64,000 bases of DNA from Streptomyces sp. Je 1-332 (GCF_040730185.1 NZ_CP160402.1:310001-374000); one strand, 5' to 3'; positions 34,305 through 43,839 are shown, counted from the first letter of the stretch. A program made the numbers and translations. Notes: a model not told the origin generated them from the sequence alone.

Positions 34305-35068
34305 GTGGTCCTCACCCCCGCAGTGCCGGAACCGATTACCGCCGACCCGCCCGCCTCCGCCGAGAACCCGCTGCTCACGCAGTCGTGGCTGGACCTCGCC
34401 TTCGTGCACTGGGCCGTGGACCCCGCGGATGTCGCGCCACTCCTCCCTGCCGGTACCGTCCCCGATCTCCACGACGGGGCGACCTACGTGGGTCTGGTCG
34501 CGTTCCGCATGCACCGGGTCGCTGGTTCAGGCTCCCCGGCATCCCCTATCTGGGTACGTTTCCCGAGACCAACGTCCGCCTCTACTCGGTGGACGCCCAT
34601 GGCCGCCGCGGCGTCGTCTTCCGCTCCCTCGACGCCTCGCGGCTGATTCCCGTGGCGGTGGCGCGCGGCGCCTTCCGGCTGCCGTACCAGTGGTCGCGGA
34701 TGAGCATCCGGCGCAGCGGCGACACCGTGACGTACGCGAGCGTCAGGCGCTGGCCGGGGCCGCGGGGCGCGCACAGCCGTATCGCCGTCCGGGTGGGCGA
34801 GCCGGTCGAGGAGCCCACTGATTTCGAGCACTTCCTCACCGCTCGGTGGGGCATGCACAACACGTTCTTCGGGCGGCAGATGTTCCTGCCGAACGCGCAT
34901 CCGCGCTGGCCGCTGCACCGGGCCGATCTCATCGAGTGCGACGAGGATCTGATCGCGGCCGCGGGGCTGCCGCGGCCGGCCGGGGACCCGGTGAGTGTGC
35001 TGTATTCGCCGGGTGTTCCGGTGCGCTTCGGGCGCCCCGCCCGGCCGGGCGGCATCCCGACTCCCTGA
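34305..35068 (+). pseudogene. DUF2071 (YqjF-like) gene with a one-base frameshift
   Basis: Two overlapping frames together make one DUF2071 protein of about 254 residues. Frame 1 starts at GTG 34305 and gives LLTQSWLDLAFVHWAVDPAD and THR-free sequence through VAFRMHRV. After about 34520 the homology passes to the next frame with WFRLPGIPYLGTFPETNVRL and on to the stop at 35068. Adding one G in GGTCGCTGG (34517-34525) restores MHRVGWFRLPG, the expected family sequence. It could be a true pseudogene or a sequencing deletion. Family function is unknown. Confidence 0.78.
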
Positions 35069-35087
35069 GGGATGCCGCCGCGTCGGA

Positions 35088-36239
35088 TCACGCCGCCGCG
35101 TGGGAGCCGCTCGCCCCCGCACCGCCCGCTTCGTGGTGGATCGGCGTGCCGGAGCCGGTCAGCGGAGCGCCCGTGCCGCCCCTTCGCGCCGCGACGATCT
35201 CCGCCGCGATGGACAGGGCGGTCTCCTCCGGTGTGCGGGCCCCGAGGTCGAGCCCGATCGGGGAGTGCAGGCGGGCCAACTCCTCTTCGGTGACGCCGAC
35301 TTCGCGCAGGCGGCGGTTGCGGTCCTCGTGGGTGCGGCGTGAACCCATCGCGCCGACGAACGCGACCGGCAGCCGCAGGGCGACCTCAAGGAGGGGGATG
35401 TCGAACTTGGCGTCGTGGGTGAGGACGGCCAGGACCGTGCGGCTGTCGGTCGCGGTGTCCCGGAGGTAGCGGTGCGGCCAGTCGACCACGATGTCGTCGG
35501 CCTCGGGGAAGCGGAGCCGCGTGGCGAAGACCGGACGGGCGTCGCACACGGTCACGTGGTAGCCGAGGAACTTGCCCGTGCGCACCAGGGCCGCGGCGAA
35601 GTCGATCGCACCGAAGACGATCATGCGGGGCGGGGGCACGCTCGACTCGACGAACAGGGTCAAGGGCTCCCCGCAGCGCGAGCCGCTCTCGGAGACGTCG
35701 AACTCTCCGGTGCGGCCCGCGTCCAGCATCGCGTGGGTCTCCCCCACCACCGTACGGTCGAGGTCAGGGTGCCCCTCGATGCCTCCTTCGTGCGAGCCGT
35801 CGGGGTGGACGAGCACGACCCTGCCGAGGAGTTCGGCCGGGCCCCGGGCCACGCGGGCGATCGCCGCGGACCGGCCGCGGGCGGCGGCCGAGAGGGCCGC
35901 CGCGAAGACGTGCCTGCCCGGCGCGTCGGCGCTGACCGGAGTCACCAGGACCTCGATGACTCCCCCGCAGGTCAGGCCGACGGCGAAGGCGTCCTCGTCG
36001 CTGTAGCCGAACCGCTCGCGCACGGCTCTGCCGTCCTGGAGGGCCTGGACGCACAGCTCGTACACCGCGCCCTCCACACAGCCACCGGAGACCGAACCGA
36101 TGACCGTGCCCCCGCTGTCGACGGCGAGGGCCGCTCCGGGCGGGCGCGGCGCGCTGCCGCCCACCGTCACGACGGTGGCGACGGCGAAGTCGCGGCCCTC
36201 CTCGACCCATCGGTCCAGTGCTTCGGCGATGTCAAGCAC
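35088..36239 (-). CDS. XdhC/CoxI-family molybdenum cofactor insertion protein
   Basis: The 383-residue protein should bind molybdenum cofactor, assist its sulfuration and load it into the aldehyde oxidoreductase encoded upstream. The XdhC_CoxI domain is at the start (LDIAEALDRWVEEGRDFAVA, then GSVSGGCVEGAVYE). A Rossmann-type XdhC_C domain follows (VFGAIDFAAALVRTGKFLGY and VGAMGSRRTHEDR). The usual first glycine pattern of that Rossmann motif is altered to FGAIDF. I favour GTG 36239 because family members start MLDIAE; ATG 36266 is an in-frame alternative. It overlaps the large-subunit gene and closes the operon. Confidence 0.88.
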   Translation of the reverse strand: MLDIAEALDRWVEEGRDFAVATVVTVGGSAPRPPGAALAVDSGGTVIGSVSGGCVEGAVYELCVQALQDGRAVRERFGYSDEDAFAVGLTCGGVIEVLVTPVSADAPGRHVFAAALSAAARGRSAAIARVARGPAELLGRVVLVHPDGSHEGGIEGHPDLDRTVVGETHAMLDAGRTGEFDVSESGSRCGEPLTLFVESSVPPPRMIVFGAIDFAAALVRTGKFLGYHVTVCDARPVFATRLRFPEADDIVVDWPHRYLRDTATDSRTVLAVLTHDAKFDIPLLEVALRLPVAFVGAMGSRRTHEDRNRRLREVGVTEEELARLHSPIGLDLGARTPEETALSIAAEIVAARRGGTGAPLTGSGTPIHHEAGGAGASGSHAAA

Positions 36240-38358
36240 CCGGGGCTCCTCCCGCGTCCAGGACACGGTCGGGGCGGATGGGCAGCTGGCGGTGGCGTAC
36301 GCCGGTCGCGTGCCAGACGGCGTTGGCGACGGCCGCGGCGGCCCCCACGATGCCGATCTCGCCGATGCCCTTGATGCCGACCGGGTCGTCCGCGTCCGTG
36401 TCCTCGACCCAGTCCGCCTCGATGACCGGTACGTCGGCGTTGGCGGCGAAGTGGTAGCCCGCGAAGTCGGCGCCGACGTGGCCGCCCGTCGCCTGGTCCC
36501 GGTGGGCCTCCTCGTGCAGGGCCATGGACAGGCCCCAGGTCATGCCGCCGACGAACTGGCTGCGCGCGGTCAGCGGGTTGATGATGCGGCCGGCCGCGAA
36601 GATGCCGAGCATGCGCCGCACCCGCACCTCACCGGTGGTCGCGTCGACGGCGACCTCGGCGAACTGCGCGCCGTAGGAGTGCCGTTCCTTCTGCGAGAGG
36701 CCTCCGACCGCCGAGCTGGTGTCGGACCGCACGGTGATTCCCTGCGGCGGAATGTCACCGCCCAGGGCCAGTTGCTCCCGCAGGTCGGCCACGGCCATCC
36801 GGACGGCCCAGCCCCAGGAGCGGGTGCCCATCGAGCCGCCGGAGATCGCCGCCGGGCCGAAGTCGCTGTCGCCGATGCGGACCCGGACGCGGTCCTGGGG
36901 CACTTCGAGGGCTTCGGCAGCGATCAGCGTCAGTGCGGTCCGCGCACCCGTCCCGACGTCCGCCGCGGTGACCCGCACCGTGAAGGTGCCGTCGGCCTCC
37001 GCGGTCACGGCCGCCGTGGACGGCATGACGATCACCGGGAACGTGGCCGCCGCCGTGCCGGTGCCAAGCAGCCAGCGGCCTTCGCGCCGCAGGCCGGGGC
37101 GCGGGTCACGGTCCGCCCAGCCGAACCTGCGGGCCCCTTCCTCGAAGGCGGAGAGCAGATTGCGGCTCGCGAACGGCAGTCCGGAGACGGGGCCGACGTC
37201 CGGTTCGTTGCGGGCGCGCAGTGCGATCGGGTCCACACCGCACCGCTCGGCGAGTTCGTCGAGCGCGGACTCCAGGGCGAAAGAGCCCGGCGCCTCACCC
37301 GGCGCGCGCACATAGGTCGGAGTGGGCACGTCGAGACGTACCACGCGGTTGACGCTGCGGTGGGCGTCTGCGGCGTACAGGGGACGCCCGAACCCGGCGC
37401 TTGCCTCGACGAATTCATGGACCGTCGACGTGAGGCTGTGGCCCTGGTGGTCGACGGCGCGCAGCCGCCCGTCGGCGTCGGCGCCGAGCCGCACGCGCTG
37501 GGCGGTGGGGCTGCGGTAGCCGGTGAGCGTGAACAGCTGGCGACGGCTGAGGACGACCCGGACCGGGCGGTCGAGCAGCGTCGCCGCCATCACGGCGAGG
37601 ACCTGGTGGACGCGTACGCCCTTGGAGCCGAAGGCGCCGCCGACGTGTTCGGACCGGACCCGGACCGAGGTCGGGTCGAGCGAGAACAGCTTGGACAGCT
37701 CGTCCGCGACCCAGGTGCTGCCCTGGTTGGAGTCGACGACCTCGAGACGGCCGTTGTCCCAGCGCGCCATCGCCGCGTGCGGTTCCATCGACCCGTGGTG
37801 CTCTTCGGGCGTGGTGTACTCCGCGTCCACGACATGCGCGGACGCGGCGAGTTCGGCCTCCAGGTCGCCCTTCTCCACCAGATGGCCGTCGCCCTCGGGG
37901 GTGTAGAGGCCGGGGTGCGCGGCGGAGAACGCGACGTCGTGCGGCTCTTCCTCGTACCGCACCACCAGTGCCTCGGCGGCCTCGCGTGCCTGCTCGGAGG
38001 TCTCGGCGACGACCATCGCCACCGGCCAGCCGACGAACGGCACCTTGTCGTGCTGGAAGACCTCGACGATCGGGTCGGGCACGCCGAGCATGCTGACGTA
38101 GTCGCCGTCGACACGCGGCGCGTTCCCGTGGTGCAGGACGGCCAGGACGCCGGGCATCTCGCGCACGGGATCAGCCTCGACCGAGAGGACACGGCCGCGC
38201 GCGATCGTGGACAACACGAGCCAGCCGTGGGCGAGTTCGGCGAAGGGGATGTCGCCCGCGTACCGGGCCGTGCCGGTGACCTTGTCGCGGCCCTCCACAC
38301 GGGTGAACGTGGCGCCGACGGCGCTCGCCGCCGCCGTGGACGTGGTTGTCGCGGTCAT
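36232..38358 (-). CDS. Molybdopterin-binding large subunit, xanthine dehydrogenase/aldehyde oxidase family
   Basis: The 708-residue subunit carries the Mo-molybdopterin active site for hydroxylating aldehydes, purines or related rings. It starts at ATG 38358 (FTRVEGRDKVTGTARYAGDI, the usual opening). Other family landmarks are HEPHAA-type sequence in HGSMEPHAAMARWDNG, GGAFGSKG, VRAPGEAPGS, DVGTGARTAL, and the C-terminal KGIGEIG carrying the catalytic Glu. The size matches the short large subunits of PaoC/YagR-type enzymes. It overlaps the FAD-subunit stop by four bases (ATGA). The substrate cannot be fixed from sequence. Confidence 0.92.
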   Translation of the reverse strand: MTATTTSTAAASAVGATFTRVEGRDKVTGTARYAGDIPFAELAHGWLVLSTIARGRVLSVEADPVREMPGVLAVLHHGNAPRVDGDYVSMLGVPDPIVEVFQHDKVPFVGWPVAMVVAETSEQAREAAEALVVRYEEEPHDVAFSAAHPGLYTPEGDGHLVEKGDLEAELAASAHVVDAEYTTPEEHHGSMEPHAAMARWDNGRLEVVDSNQGSTWVADELSKLFSLDPTSVRVRSEHVGGAFGSKGVRVHQVLAVMAATLLDRPVRVVLSRRQLFTLTGYRSPTAQRVRLGADADGRLRAVDHQGHSLTSTVHEFVEASAGFGRPLYAADAHRSVNRVVRLDVPTPTYVRAPGEAPGSFALESALDELAERCGVDPIALRARNEPDVGPVSGLPFASRNLLSAFEEGARRFGWADRDPRPGLRREGRWLLGTGTAAATFPVIVMPSTAAVTAEADGTFTVRVTAADVGTGARTALTLIAAEALEVPQDRVRVRIGDSDFGPAAISGGSMGTRSWGWAVRMAVADLREQLALGGDIPPQGITVRSDTSSAVGGLSQKERHSYGAQFAEVAVDATTGEVRVRRMLGIFAAGRIINPLTARSQFVGGMTWGLSMALHEEAHRDQATGGHVGADFAGYHFAANADVPVIEADWVEDTDADDPVGIKGIGEIGIVGAAAAVANAVWHATGVRHRQLPIRPDRVLDAGGAPGA

Positions 38359-39347
38359 CGCGCGGCCTCCTCGGTGAGCTCGGTCAGCAGGGCGACGACG
38401 AGGTTGCGCATCAGCGTGACCTTGTAGCCGTTGTCGGGCAGCGTCTTCGCGGCGGCCAGTTCGGCGTCCGCGGCGGCGGCGAACGCCTCGGCGGTCGCGG
38501 GGCCGCCGGTCAGGACACGCTCGGCCTCCCGGGCACGCCACGGCCGGGACGCCACGGCACCGAAGGCCAGGCGCACTTCGCGTACGACACCGTCCTGGAC
38601 GTCGAGCGCCGCGGCGATCGAGCCGATCGCGAAGGCGTACGACGCGCGCTCGCGCACCTTGCGGTAGCGGGAGTGGGCGGCGACCGGCGCCGGGGGCAGG
38701 GTGATGCCGGTGATGAGGGCGCCGGACGGCAGCGCGGTCTCCAGATGCGGGGTGCTGCCCACGGACAAGTAGAAGTCGGTGAGCGGCAGTTCACCGACTC
38801 CTTGTGCCGTCTCGTACGAGACGACGGCGTCGAAGGCGGCGAGCGCCACGCCCATGTCGGAGGGGTGGACTGCGACGCAGTGCTCGGTGGCGCCGAGGAT
38901 GGCGTGGTTGTGGTGCTCCCCTTCGATGGCGGGGCAACCGGTGCCGGGGGCGCGTTTGTTGCAGGGTTTGGAAACGTCGGCGAAGTAGCCGCAGCGGGTG
39001 CGCTGGAGCAGGTTTCCGCCGACGGTGGCCATGTTGCGCAGCTGGCCCGACGCTCCCGCCAGGACGGCCTCGGCCAACGCCGGGTAGCGGCGCCGCACTT
39101 CGGGGTCGGCGGCGAGGTCGCTGTTAGTGACGGTCGCGCCGATCCGCAGACCGCCGTCGTCCGTGGTCTCGATCCGGTCGAGGGGCAACTCGCGTACGTC
39201 GACGAGCAGTCCGGGCCGCTCCACGCCGGTCTTCATCAGGTCGACGAGGTTGGTGCCGCCACCCAGGACGCGCGCGTCGGGGTCCTCGCCGAGGAGCGCG
39301 ACCGCGCCGGTGACGTCGGACGCCCGCTGATAACCGAATTCCCTCAT
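38355..39347 (-). CDS. FAD-binding medium subunit with extra 4Fe-4S site (PaoB/YagS-like)
   Basis: The 330-residue subunit passes electrons through FAD. The flavin-binding segments ARVLGGGTNLVDLMKTG (26-42) and GQLRNMATVGGNLLQRTRCG (101-120) are intact. A cysteine-rich insert follows, with C119, C129, C138 and C157 (CGYFADVSKPCNKRAPGTGC), the pattern that binds a 4Fe-4S cluster in E. coli PaoB. That places the enzyme in the aldehyde oxidoreductase PaoABC branch, not classic xanthine dehydrogenase. Start ATG 39347 overlaps the 2Fe-2S gene stop by four bases. Confidence 0.9.
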   Translation of the reverse strand: MREFGYQRASDVTGAVALLGEDPDARVLGGGTNLVDLMKTGVERPGLLVDVRELPLDRIETTDDGGLRIGATVTNSDLAADPEVRRRYPALAEAVLAGASGQLRNMATVGGNLLQRTRCGYFADVSKPCNKRAPGTGCPAIEGEHHNHAILGATEHCVAVHPSDMGVALAAFDAVVSYETAQGVGELPLTDFYLSVGSTPHLETALPSGALITGITLPPAPVAAHSRYRKVRERASYAFAIGSIAAALDVQDGVVREVRLAFGAVASRPWRAREAERVLTGGPATAEAFAAAADAELAAAKTLPDNGYKVTLMRNLVVALLTELTEEAAR

Positions 39348-39898
39348 GCCACGGCCTCCGCACCCTTGGTCTCGGCGGCCGCGGCCTGCGCGACCGCCTG
39401 GACGATCGACACATACGCGCCGCAGCGGCACAGGTTGCCGCTCATGCGCTCCCGGATCTCGTCGGCGCTCAGCTCGGGAACGCCCGCCTCGGGCCGTACG
39501 TCGGTGGTCGCGGCGCTCGGCCAGCCCGCCGCGTGTTCCTCGATGACCGCGATGGCCGAACAGACCTGTCCCGGCGTGCAGTAGCCGCACTGGTATCCGT
39601 CGAGGTCGAGAAATGCCTGCTGCACCGGGTGCAGTTGGTCTCCCTGTGCCACACCTTCGATGGTGGTGATCTCCCGCCCCTCGGAGGCGACGGCGAGTTG
39701 CAGGCAGGAGACGGCACGGCGTCCGTCGATCAGCACCGTGCAGGCGCCACACTGTCCTTGGTCACAGCCCTTCTTGGTGCCGGTCAGATCGAGGCGCTCG
39801 CGCAGGGCGTCGAGCAGGGTGGTGCGGTGGTCGACGGGCAGCGAGTGCTTCTCGCCGTTGATGTTCAGCGTGATGGCGCTGGACGTCGATGGGGCCAC
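39344..39898 (-). CDS. 2Fe-2S small subunit of molybdenum aldehyde oxidoreductase (PaoA/YagT-like)
   Basis: The 184-residue subunit binds two 2Fe-2S clusters. The plant-ferredoxin cluster uses C45, C50, C53 and C65 (KKGCDQGQCGACTVL). The second uses C104, C107, C158 and C160 (GYQCGYCTPGQ and SGNLCRCGAY). E. coli PaoA is exported by Tat, but here there is no twin-arginine signal, so the complex is probably cytoplasmic. It is the first gene of the four-gene operon, which is divergent from a TetR gene with two palindromic operators in between. Confidence 0.92.
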   Translation of the reverse strand: MAPSTSSAITLNINGEKHSLPVDHRTTLLDALRERLDLTGTKKGCDQGQCGACTVLIDGRRAVSCLQLAVASEGREITTIEGVAQGDQLHPVQQAFLDLDGYQCGYCTPGQVCSAIAVIEEHAAGWPSAATTDVRPEAGVPELSADEIRERMSGNLCRCGAYVSIVQAVAQAAAAETKGAEAVA

Positions 39899-40046
39899 GA
39901 TCAGCCTTCTTTCGCTTCTCTCAGCTTCGGTCAGCGTGGGTCGCTCGTGTCACGTAAAAGCGGGAGCGTCGCGCGGGGCGGTCCCGACCAAGGCTCCGCC
40001 GAGGTGGTGGCGCTGTGCGTAAAGGGGGTCTGCCGGTATGGTGACC

Positions 40047-40069
40047 CTAAGCGGACAGTTGTCCGTTAG
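40047..40069. promoter_or_regulatory. TetR-type operator 1 at the aldehyde oxidoreductase promoter
   Basis: The core CGGACAGTTGTCCG (40052-40065) is a palindrome with AT-containing flanks CTAAG and TTAG. Site 2 has the same core 31 bp away, centre to centre, about three helical turns. Confidence 0.8.
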
Positions 40070-40077
40070 CTTCAAAA

Positions 40078-40101
40078 CTTAACGGACAGCTGTCCGCTTA
40101 G
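40078..40101. promoter_or_regulatory. TetR-type operator 2, in front of the TetR gene
   Basis: The core CGGACAGCTGTCCG (40083-40096) is a perfect 14-bp palindrome flanked by CTTAA and CTTAG. It lies 39 bases before the TetR start, placed to repress both divergent units. Confidence 0.82.
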
Positions 40102-40139
40102 CAAGAGTGGCCCGGCCGTGATTCTCGGGAGGAGGACGA

Positions 40140-40715
40140 GTGCATCAGAAGAAGGACCCACAGCTGCGCTCGGACGCGCAACGGAATCGCGAGCGCATCC
40201 TCGAAGTGGCCCTGGCCGAGTTGACGCACTCGGCGGACGCCCCGCTCAGCACGATCGCCAAGAAGGCGTGCGTCGGGCAGGGAACGTTCTACCGCAACTT
40301 CCCGAGCCGCGAAGCCCTCGTCCTGGAGGTCTACCGCTACGAGGTCCAGCAGGTCGCCGACACCGCCTGCCAGCTCCTGGAGACACGCCCGCCCGACCAG
40401 GCCCTGCGGGAGTGGATGGACCGCCTCGCGCAGTACGCCATGGCCAAGGCCGGCCTGGCCGACGCGATGCGCAAGGCCACCAGCGCGCTGGGCACGCTGG
40501 CCGGAGTGGGCCACGGGCCCGTGACCTCGGCCGTCACGCTCCTCCTGAAGGCGAACGAGGAAGCGGGCACCATCCGCCCCGGCGTCACCCCCGACGACTT
40601 CCTGCTCGCCATCGCCGGCCTGTGGCAGATCGACCCGCACGGGGACTGGCAGACGCGCTCCGGACGGCTCCTGGACCTGGTCATGGACGGACTGCGCGCG
40701 GGAGCGCCGCGCTGA
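40140..40715 (+). CDS. TetR-family regulator of the aldehyde oxidoreductase operon
   Basis: The 191-residue protein begins at GTG 40140 with GGGAGGAGG upstream. Its DNA-binding domain reads RNRERILEVALAELTHSADA then TIAKKACVGQGTFYRNFPSR. The C-terminal part (VGHGPVTSAVTLLLKANEEA) matches the TetR_C_33/SbtR-type branch common in actinomycetes. It is divergent from the 2Fe-2S subunit gene, and the 241-base gap holds two matched palindromes. The simplest reading is that it represses itself and the operon until the aldehyde or a related ligand appears. Confidence 0.9.
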   Translation: MHQKKDPQLRSDAQRNRERILEVALAELTHSADAPLSTIAKKACVGQGTFYRNFPSREALVLEVYRYEVQQVADTACQLLETRPPDQALREWMDRLAQYAMAKAGLADAMRKATSALGTLAGVGHGPVTSAVTLLLKANEEAGTIRPGVTPDDFLLAIAGLWQIDPHGDWQTRSGRLLDLVMDGLRAGAPR

Positions 40716-40764
40716 CGCAGGGCGTATCACGCTGTGAACCCTTGAGCCCCGGTCATGTCCGTCC

Positions 40765-43080
40765 GTGACAGAATCCGGCCTGAACAGCGGCGATGAGGGT
40801 GTGAGGGCAGTGAGACGGCGGACCAGGACCGGCACATGGGACCGCTTCGTGGCATCGGACCCCGGGCTCCTGCGACTCATGGCGGGGCTGCGGACGGTCG
40901 GCGCGATCGCGCTGACGCTCGTCGTCCTCGCGCTGTTCGGCACCGACGTCACGCACATGGTCGCGGGCGCCATGACCGCGATGGTCTCCACCTTCGCCAT
41001 CAAGGAGAAGGAGGTGCGCGGCCAGGCGGTCACGCTCGCGCTCGGCCTGCCCGTCGCCCTCACGGCGATCTCCCTGGGCGCGCTGCTGCACGACCAGGTC
41101 GTCGCGGGCGACATCTTCTTCATCGCGCTGATCTTCGGCGCCGTCTACAGCCGCCGGTTCGGCGACCGGGGAACCGCCCTCGGCCTGATCGGCTTTCAGG
41201 TCTACTTCGTCTCCCTGTTCGTGGGCGCCACCACCGCCGCCCTGCCCCACCTCTATCTGGCCCTGGCCGTCGCCTTCGCGTGCAGCGCTGTCGTACGGTT
41301 CGCCGTCGTGCCGGAGACTCCGGGGCGTGATCTGGGGCGGTTGCGCGTCGCCTTCAGAGCGCGGCTCGCGCAGCTGGTGGCCACGCAGATCGAGCTTCTC
41401 GACGCCACGCCCGAGCAGTTGGAGAAGGTCCTCGGCGAGCTGCGGCGGGGCACCTCCCGGCTGCACGAGACGGCCCTGATGATCCAGGGGCGCCTCGAGG
41501 AGGGCACCCCCGACGCGGCTACGGCGACACTGGTCCAACGCCGTGTGGCGGACGCGGAGATCGCGGCCGAACGTCTCGGCGTACTCCTCCTGAACGCGCG
41601 CAGCGCCGAGCGCGCGGACACCCTCACCCTGCATCTGCCGTACGCGCCCGTACCGGCGACCGGGACGCGCATTCGTGCCGAGGACGACGCGACGGTCACC
41701 CTGCGCCGGGACCTGAAAGCCCTGCACCTGCTGGTCGGCCGCCCGGTCGCCGACGACCGGGGCACGGGCCTCGCCCACGTACGCAACCGGCTGCTCGGCT
41801 ACCGCGACGAGGACAATCTGCCGCGGGCCTCGATGGCCGTGCAGGACGTGTTCCGCGGCATCGGTGAGGCGGCCCGAGCCGTCCTCGGTCTGCGCATCGC
41901 CCTCGACGGACCTCAGGACGAGTCCGACGACTCGCCGGCGACGACCCGCTCCCGCGAGGAGTTCGACGCCGAGGACATCGCGATCGCCGGTGCCGAGGAG
42001 ACCGCCGAACCCGTGGAGGACGACCGCACCGGCCTCAGGCGGCCCACCACCAGGGCCGCGTTCCAGGTCTCGGTGGGCTCGACCCTGGCCATCATCGGCG
42101 GCGAGTTCCTCTCCACGCAGCGCTGGTACTGGGCGGTGCTCACCTGCTGGGTCGTCTTCCTCAACACCGCGTCCACGGGCGAGATCCTGGTCAAGGGCTA
42201 TCGACGGCTCCTGGGCACGGTGCTCGGGGTGGTCGCCGGGGTGGCGCTCGCTGGTCTGGTCGGCAACCACACGTGGGTCGCGTTCGCGCTGGTCCTGGTC
42301 TTCATCTTCGCGATGTTCTTCACCGCTCCCCTATCGTACGCGCTCATGTCCTTCTTCGTCACGGCGATGCTGGGCCTGCTCTACACGCTTCTGAACACCT
42401 ACAGCCTCGCCGTGCTCTGGCTGCGCATCGAGGAGACGGCGCTCGGGGCCGCCTGCGGCATCATCGCGGCGGTCCTCGTCCTTCCGGTGCGCACCGACCA
42501 CCGCACCGACGAGCTCCTGAACACGGTCCTGACCCGGCTCGCCGATGTCATCTCCGCGTCGGTCGAGCAGCTCAGCGGCGGCCCGGCGGCCGATCTCCTG
42601 GACAAGGCGAGGGACTTGGACACCGCCCTCGACGATCTGCGCGCCTCCATCCAGCCGTTGACCCATCCCATCACCCCGCTGCGCGGCCGCCGCAGGACCG
42701 CCCGCTATCTGGTGGCACTCCTGGAGACCTGCGCCTACCACGCCCGTTCTTTGGCGGCGACGGCCGAGCTCGTGCCGTACAGCAAGAACGTCGCGGCCGA
42801 CCCGCGTCTTGAGCGGGCCGGCCTGCGCATCGCCCACAACATCGAGGTCATCGCCGGGTACGTGGACGACGACAAGGCGTCGGGCGAGGTCGAGTCGGGC
42901 GCCAGCATCGCCTCGATGCTGGAGGCCTCGGGGTCCGGCGCCCCGCGCTCGGGCACCGTCACCTACCGCGTGCTGCGCCATCTGCAACGCCTGGACGAGG
43001 GAGTGGTGGGACTCGCGAGGCCCCTCGACGTGCCGGTCGCGGACGGCGGCCGCTCGTCGGGCAAGACGCCGCGGGCCTGA
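40765..43080 (+). CDS. FUSC-family membrane protein (aromatic acid exporter-like)
   Basis: The 771-residue protein has two groups of membrane helices separated by large soluble regions. The first runs from about residue 35 (LRTVGAIALTLVVLALFG) to 180. The second, from about 430 (RAAFQVSVGSTLAIIGGEFL, then YWAVLTCWVVFLNTASTGEI) to 575, is the FUSC/YccS-type domain. Family members AaeB and MdtO export aromatic acids and small molecules. Start GTG 40765 lies 49 bases after the TetR stop, so the two could be cotranscribed; export of an acid product of the divergent oxidoreductase is a possible link. Confidence 0.87.
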   Translation: MTESGLNSGDEGVRAVRRRTRTGTWDRFVASDPGLLRLMAGLRTVGAIALTLVVLALFGTDVTHMVAGAMTAMVSTFAIKEKEVRGQAVTLALGLPVALTAISLGALLHDQVVAGDIFFIALIFGAVYSRRFGDRGTALGLIGFQVYFVSLFVGATTAALPHLYLALAVAFACSAVVRFAVVPETPGRDLGRLRVAFRARLAQLVATQIELLDATPEQLEKVLGELRRGTSRLHETALMIQGRLEEGTPDAATATLVQRRVADAEIAAERLGVLLLNARSAERADTLTLHLPYAPVPATGTRIRAEDDATVTLRRDLKALHLLVGRPVADDRGTGLAHVRNRLLGYRDEDNLPRASMAVQDVFRGIGEAARAVLGLRIALDGPQDESDDSPATTRSREEFDAEDIAIAGAEETAEPVEDDRTGLRRPTTRAAFQVSVGSTLAIIGGEFLSTQRWYWAVLTCWVVFLNTASTGEILVKGYRRLLGTVLGVVAGVALAGLVGNHTWVAFALVLVFIFAMFFTAPLSYALMSFFVTAMLGLLYTLLNTYSLAVLWLRIEETALGAACGIIAAVLVLPVRTDHRTDELLNTVLTRLADVISASVEQLSGGPAADLLDKARDLDTALDDLRASIQPLTHPITPLRGRRRTARYLVALLETCAYHARSLAATAELVPYSKNVAADPRLERAGLRIAHNIEVIAGYVDDDKASGEVESGASIASMLEASGSGAPRSGTVTYRVLRHLQRLDEGVVGLARPLDVPVADGGRSSGKTPRA

Positions 43081-43113
43081 GCGGCCGCCCGGGCCGCGCT
43101 CGTCGATGCGGGG

Positions 43114-43839
43114 TCAGTCGAGCAGCTGCGTGCGCAGTCGGTCGATCAGAGCGTCGTCGACGCCCAGTTGCTTGACCGCGTAGTCACGTACCGAGCCGTA
43201 GGTGGCGGTCAGGTCGGCCAGGAACAGGCGCATTATCGCTTCGGGTGCTCGCCCGTAGCCGGGCCAGTTCAGGGCGCGGTCCGGGTGGGCCGTCCTCCAG
43301 TCGGCTGTCAGCCGGTCCGTGGCGAGTTCGGTGAGGGCGAAGTCCGCGGCGATGTCGTCCTCGTCCACGCCGAGCAGCGAGAGGACGAGCGCCGCGAGCA
43401 GGCCGGTGCGGTCCTTGCCCGATGCGCAGTGGAAGACCTGCGGGGCGCTGCCGGAAGCGATGATCTCAAGGGCCTGGTGGAGCTCCGCCGCGCCGTCGAG
43501 GGCGACTTCCGCGTACCGGTCGGCGAGGAAGCGCCAGGGGTCGAGGCCGGGGTCGATCTCGGCCTGGTCGTAAGGGCGGTGCTCCACACTGAGGTTGGCG
43601 TATGCCAGTCCTTCCGCTTCGGGCACCCGCCCCTTGGCTTCGATCTCCCACGGATAGCGCAGATCGATCACCGTGCGGATCCCCAGGGACAGGAAGCGGT
43701 CCCAGTCGGCGCCCCTCAGCTTGGCGAGCGAGTCGGAGCGGTAGAGGCGGCCCCAGCGCACCGTACGCTCGTCAGAGGTCCGATAGCCGCCCAGGTCACG
43801 GAAGTTGTGCAGGCGCTCGAAGTCTATGTGTCGTCTCAC
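43114..43839 (-). CDS. Protein tyrosine/serine phosphatase (PTP-like)
   Basis: The 241-residue enzyme has the N-terminal pattern FERLHNFRDLGGYRTSDERT and the catalytic P-loop HCASGKDRTG with nucleophile C138 and R144. These match the Y_phosphatase3 family (IphP, LipA of Listeria), which removes phosphate from tyrosine, serine or phosphoinositides. No signal peptide is present. It converges on the FUSC gene with a 33-base gap. Its physiological target is unknown. Confidence 0.9.
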   Translation of the reverse strand: MRRHIDFERLHNFRDLGGYRTSDERTVRWGRLYRSDSLAKLRGADWDRFLSLGIRTVIDLRYPWEIEAKGRVPEAEGLAYANLSVEHRPYDQAEIDPGLDPWRFLADRYAEVALDGAAELHQALEIIASGSAPQVFHCASGKDRTGLLAALVLSLLGVDEDDIAADFALTELATDRLTADWRTAHPDRALNWPGYGRAPEAIMRLFLADLTATYGSVRDYAVKQLGVDDALIDRLRTQLLD

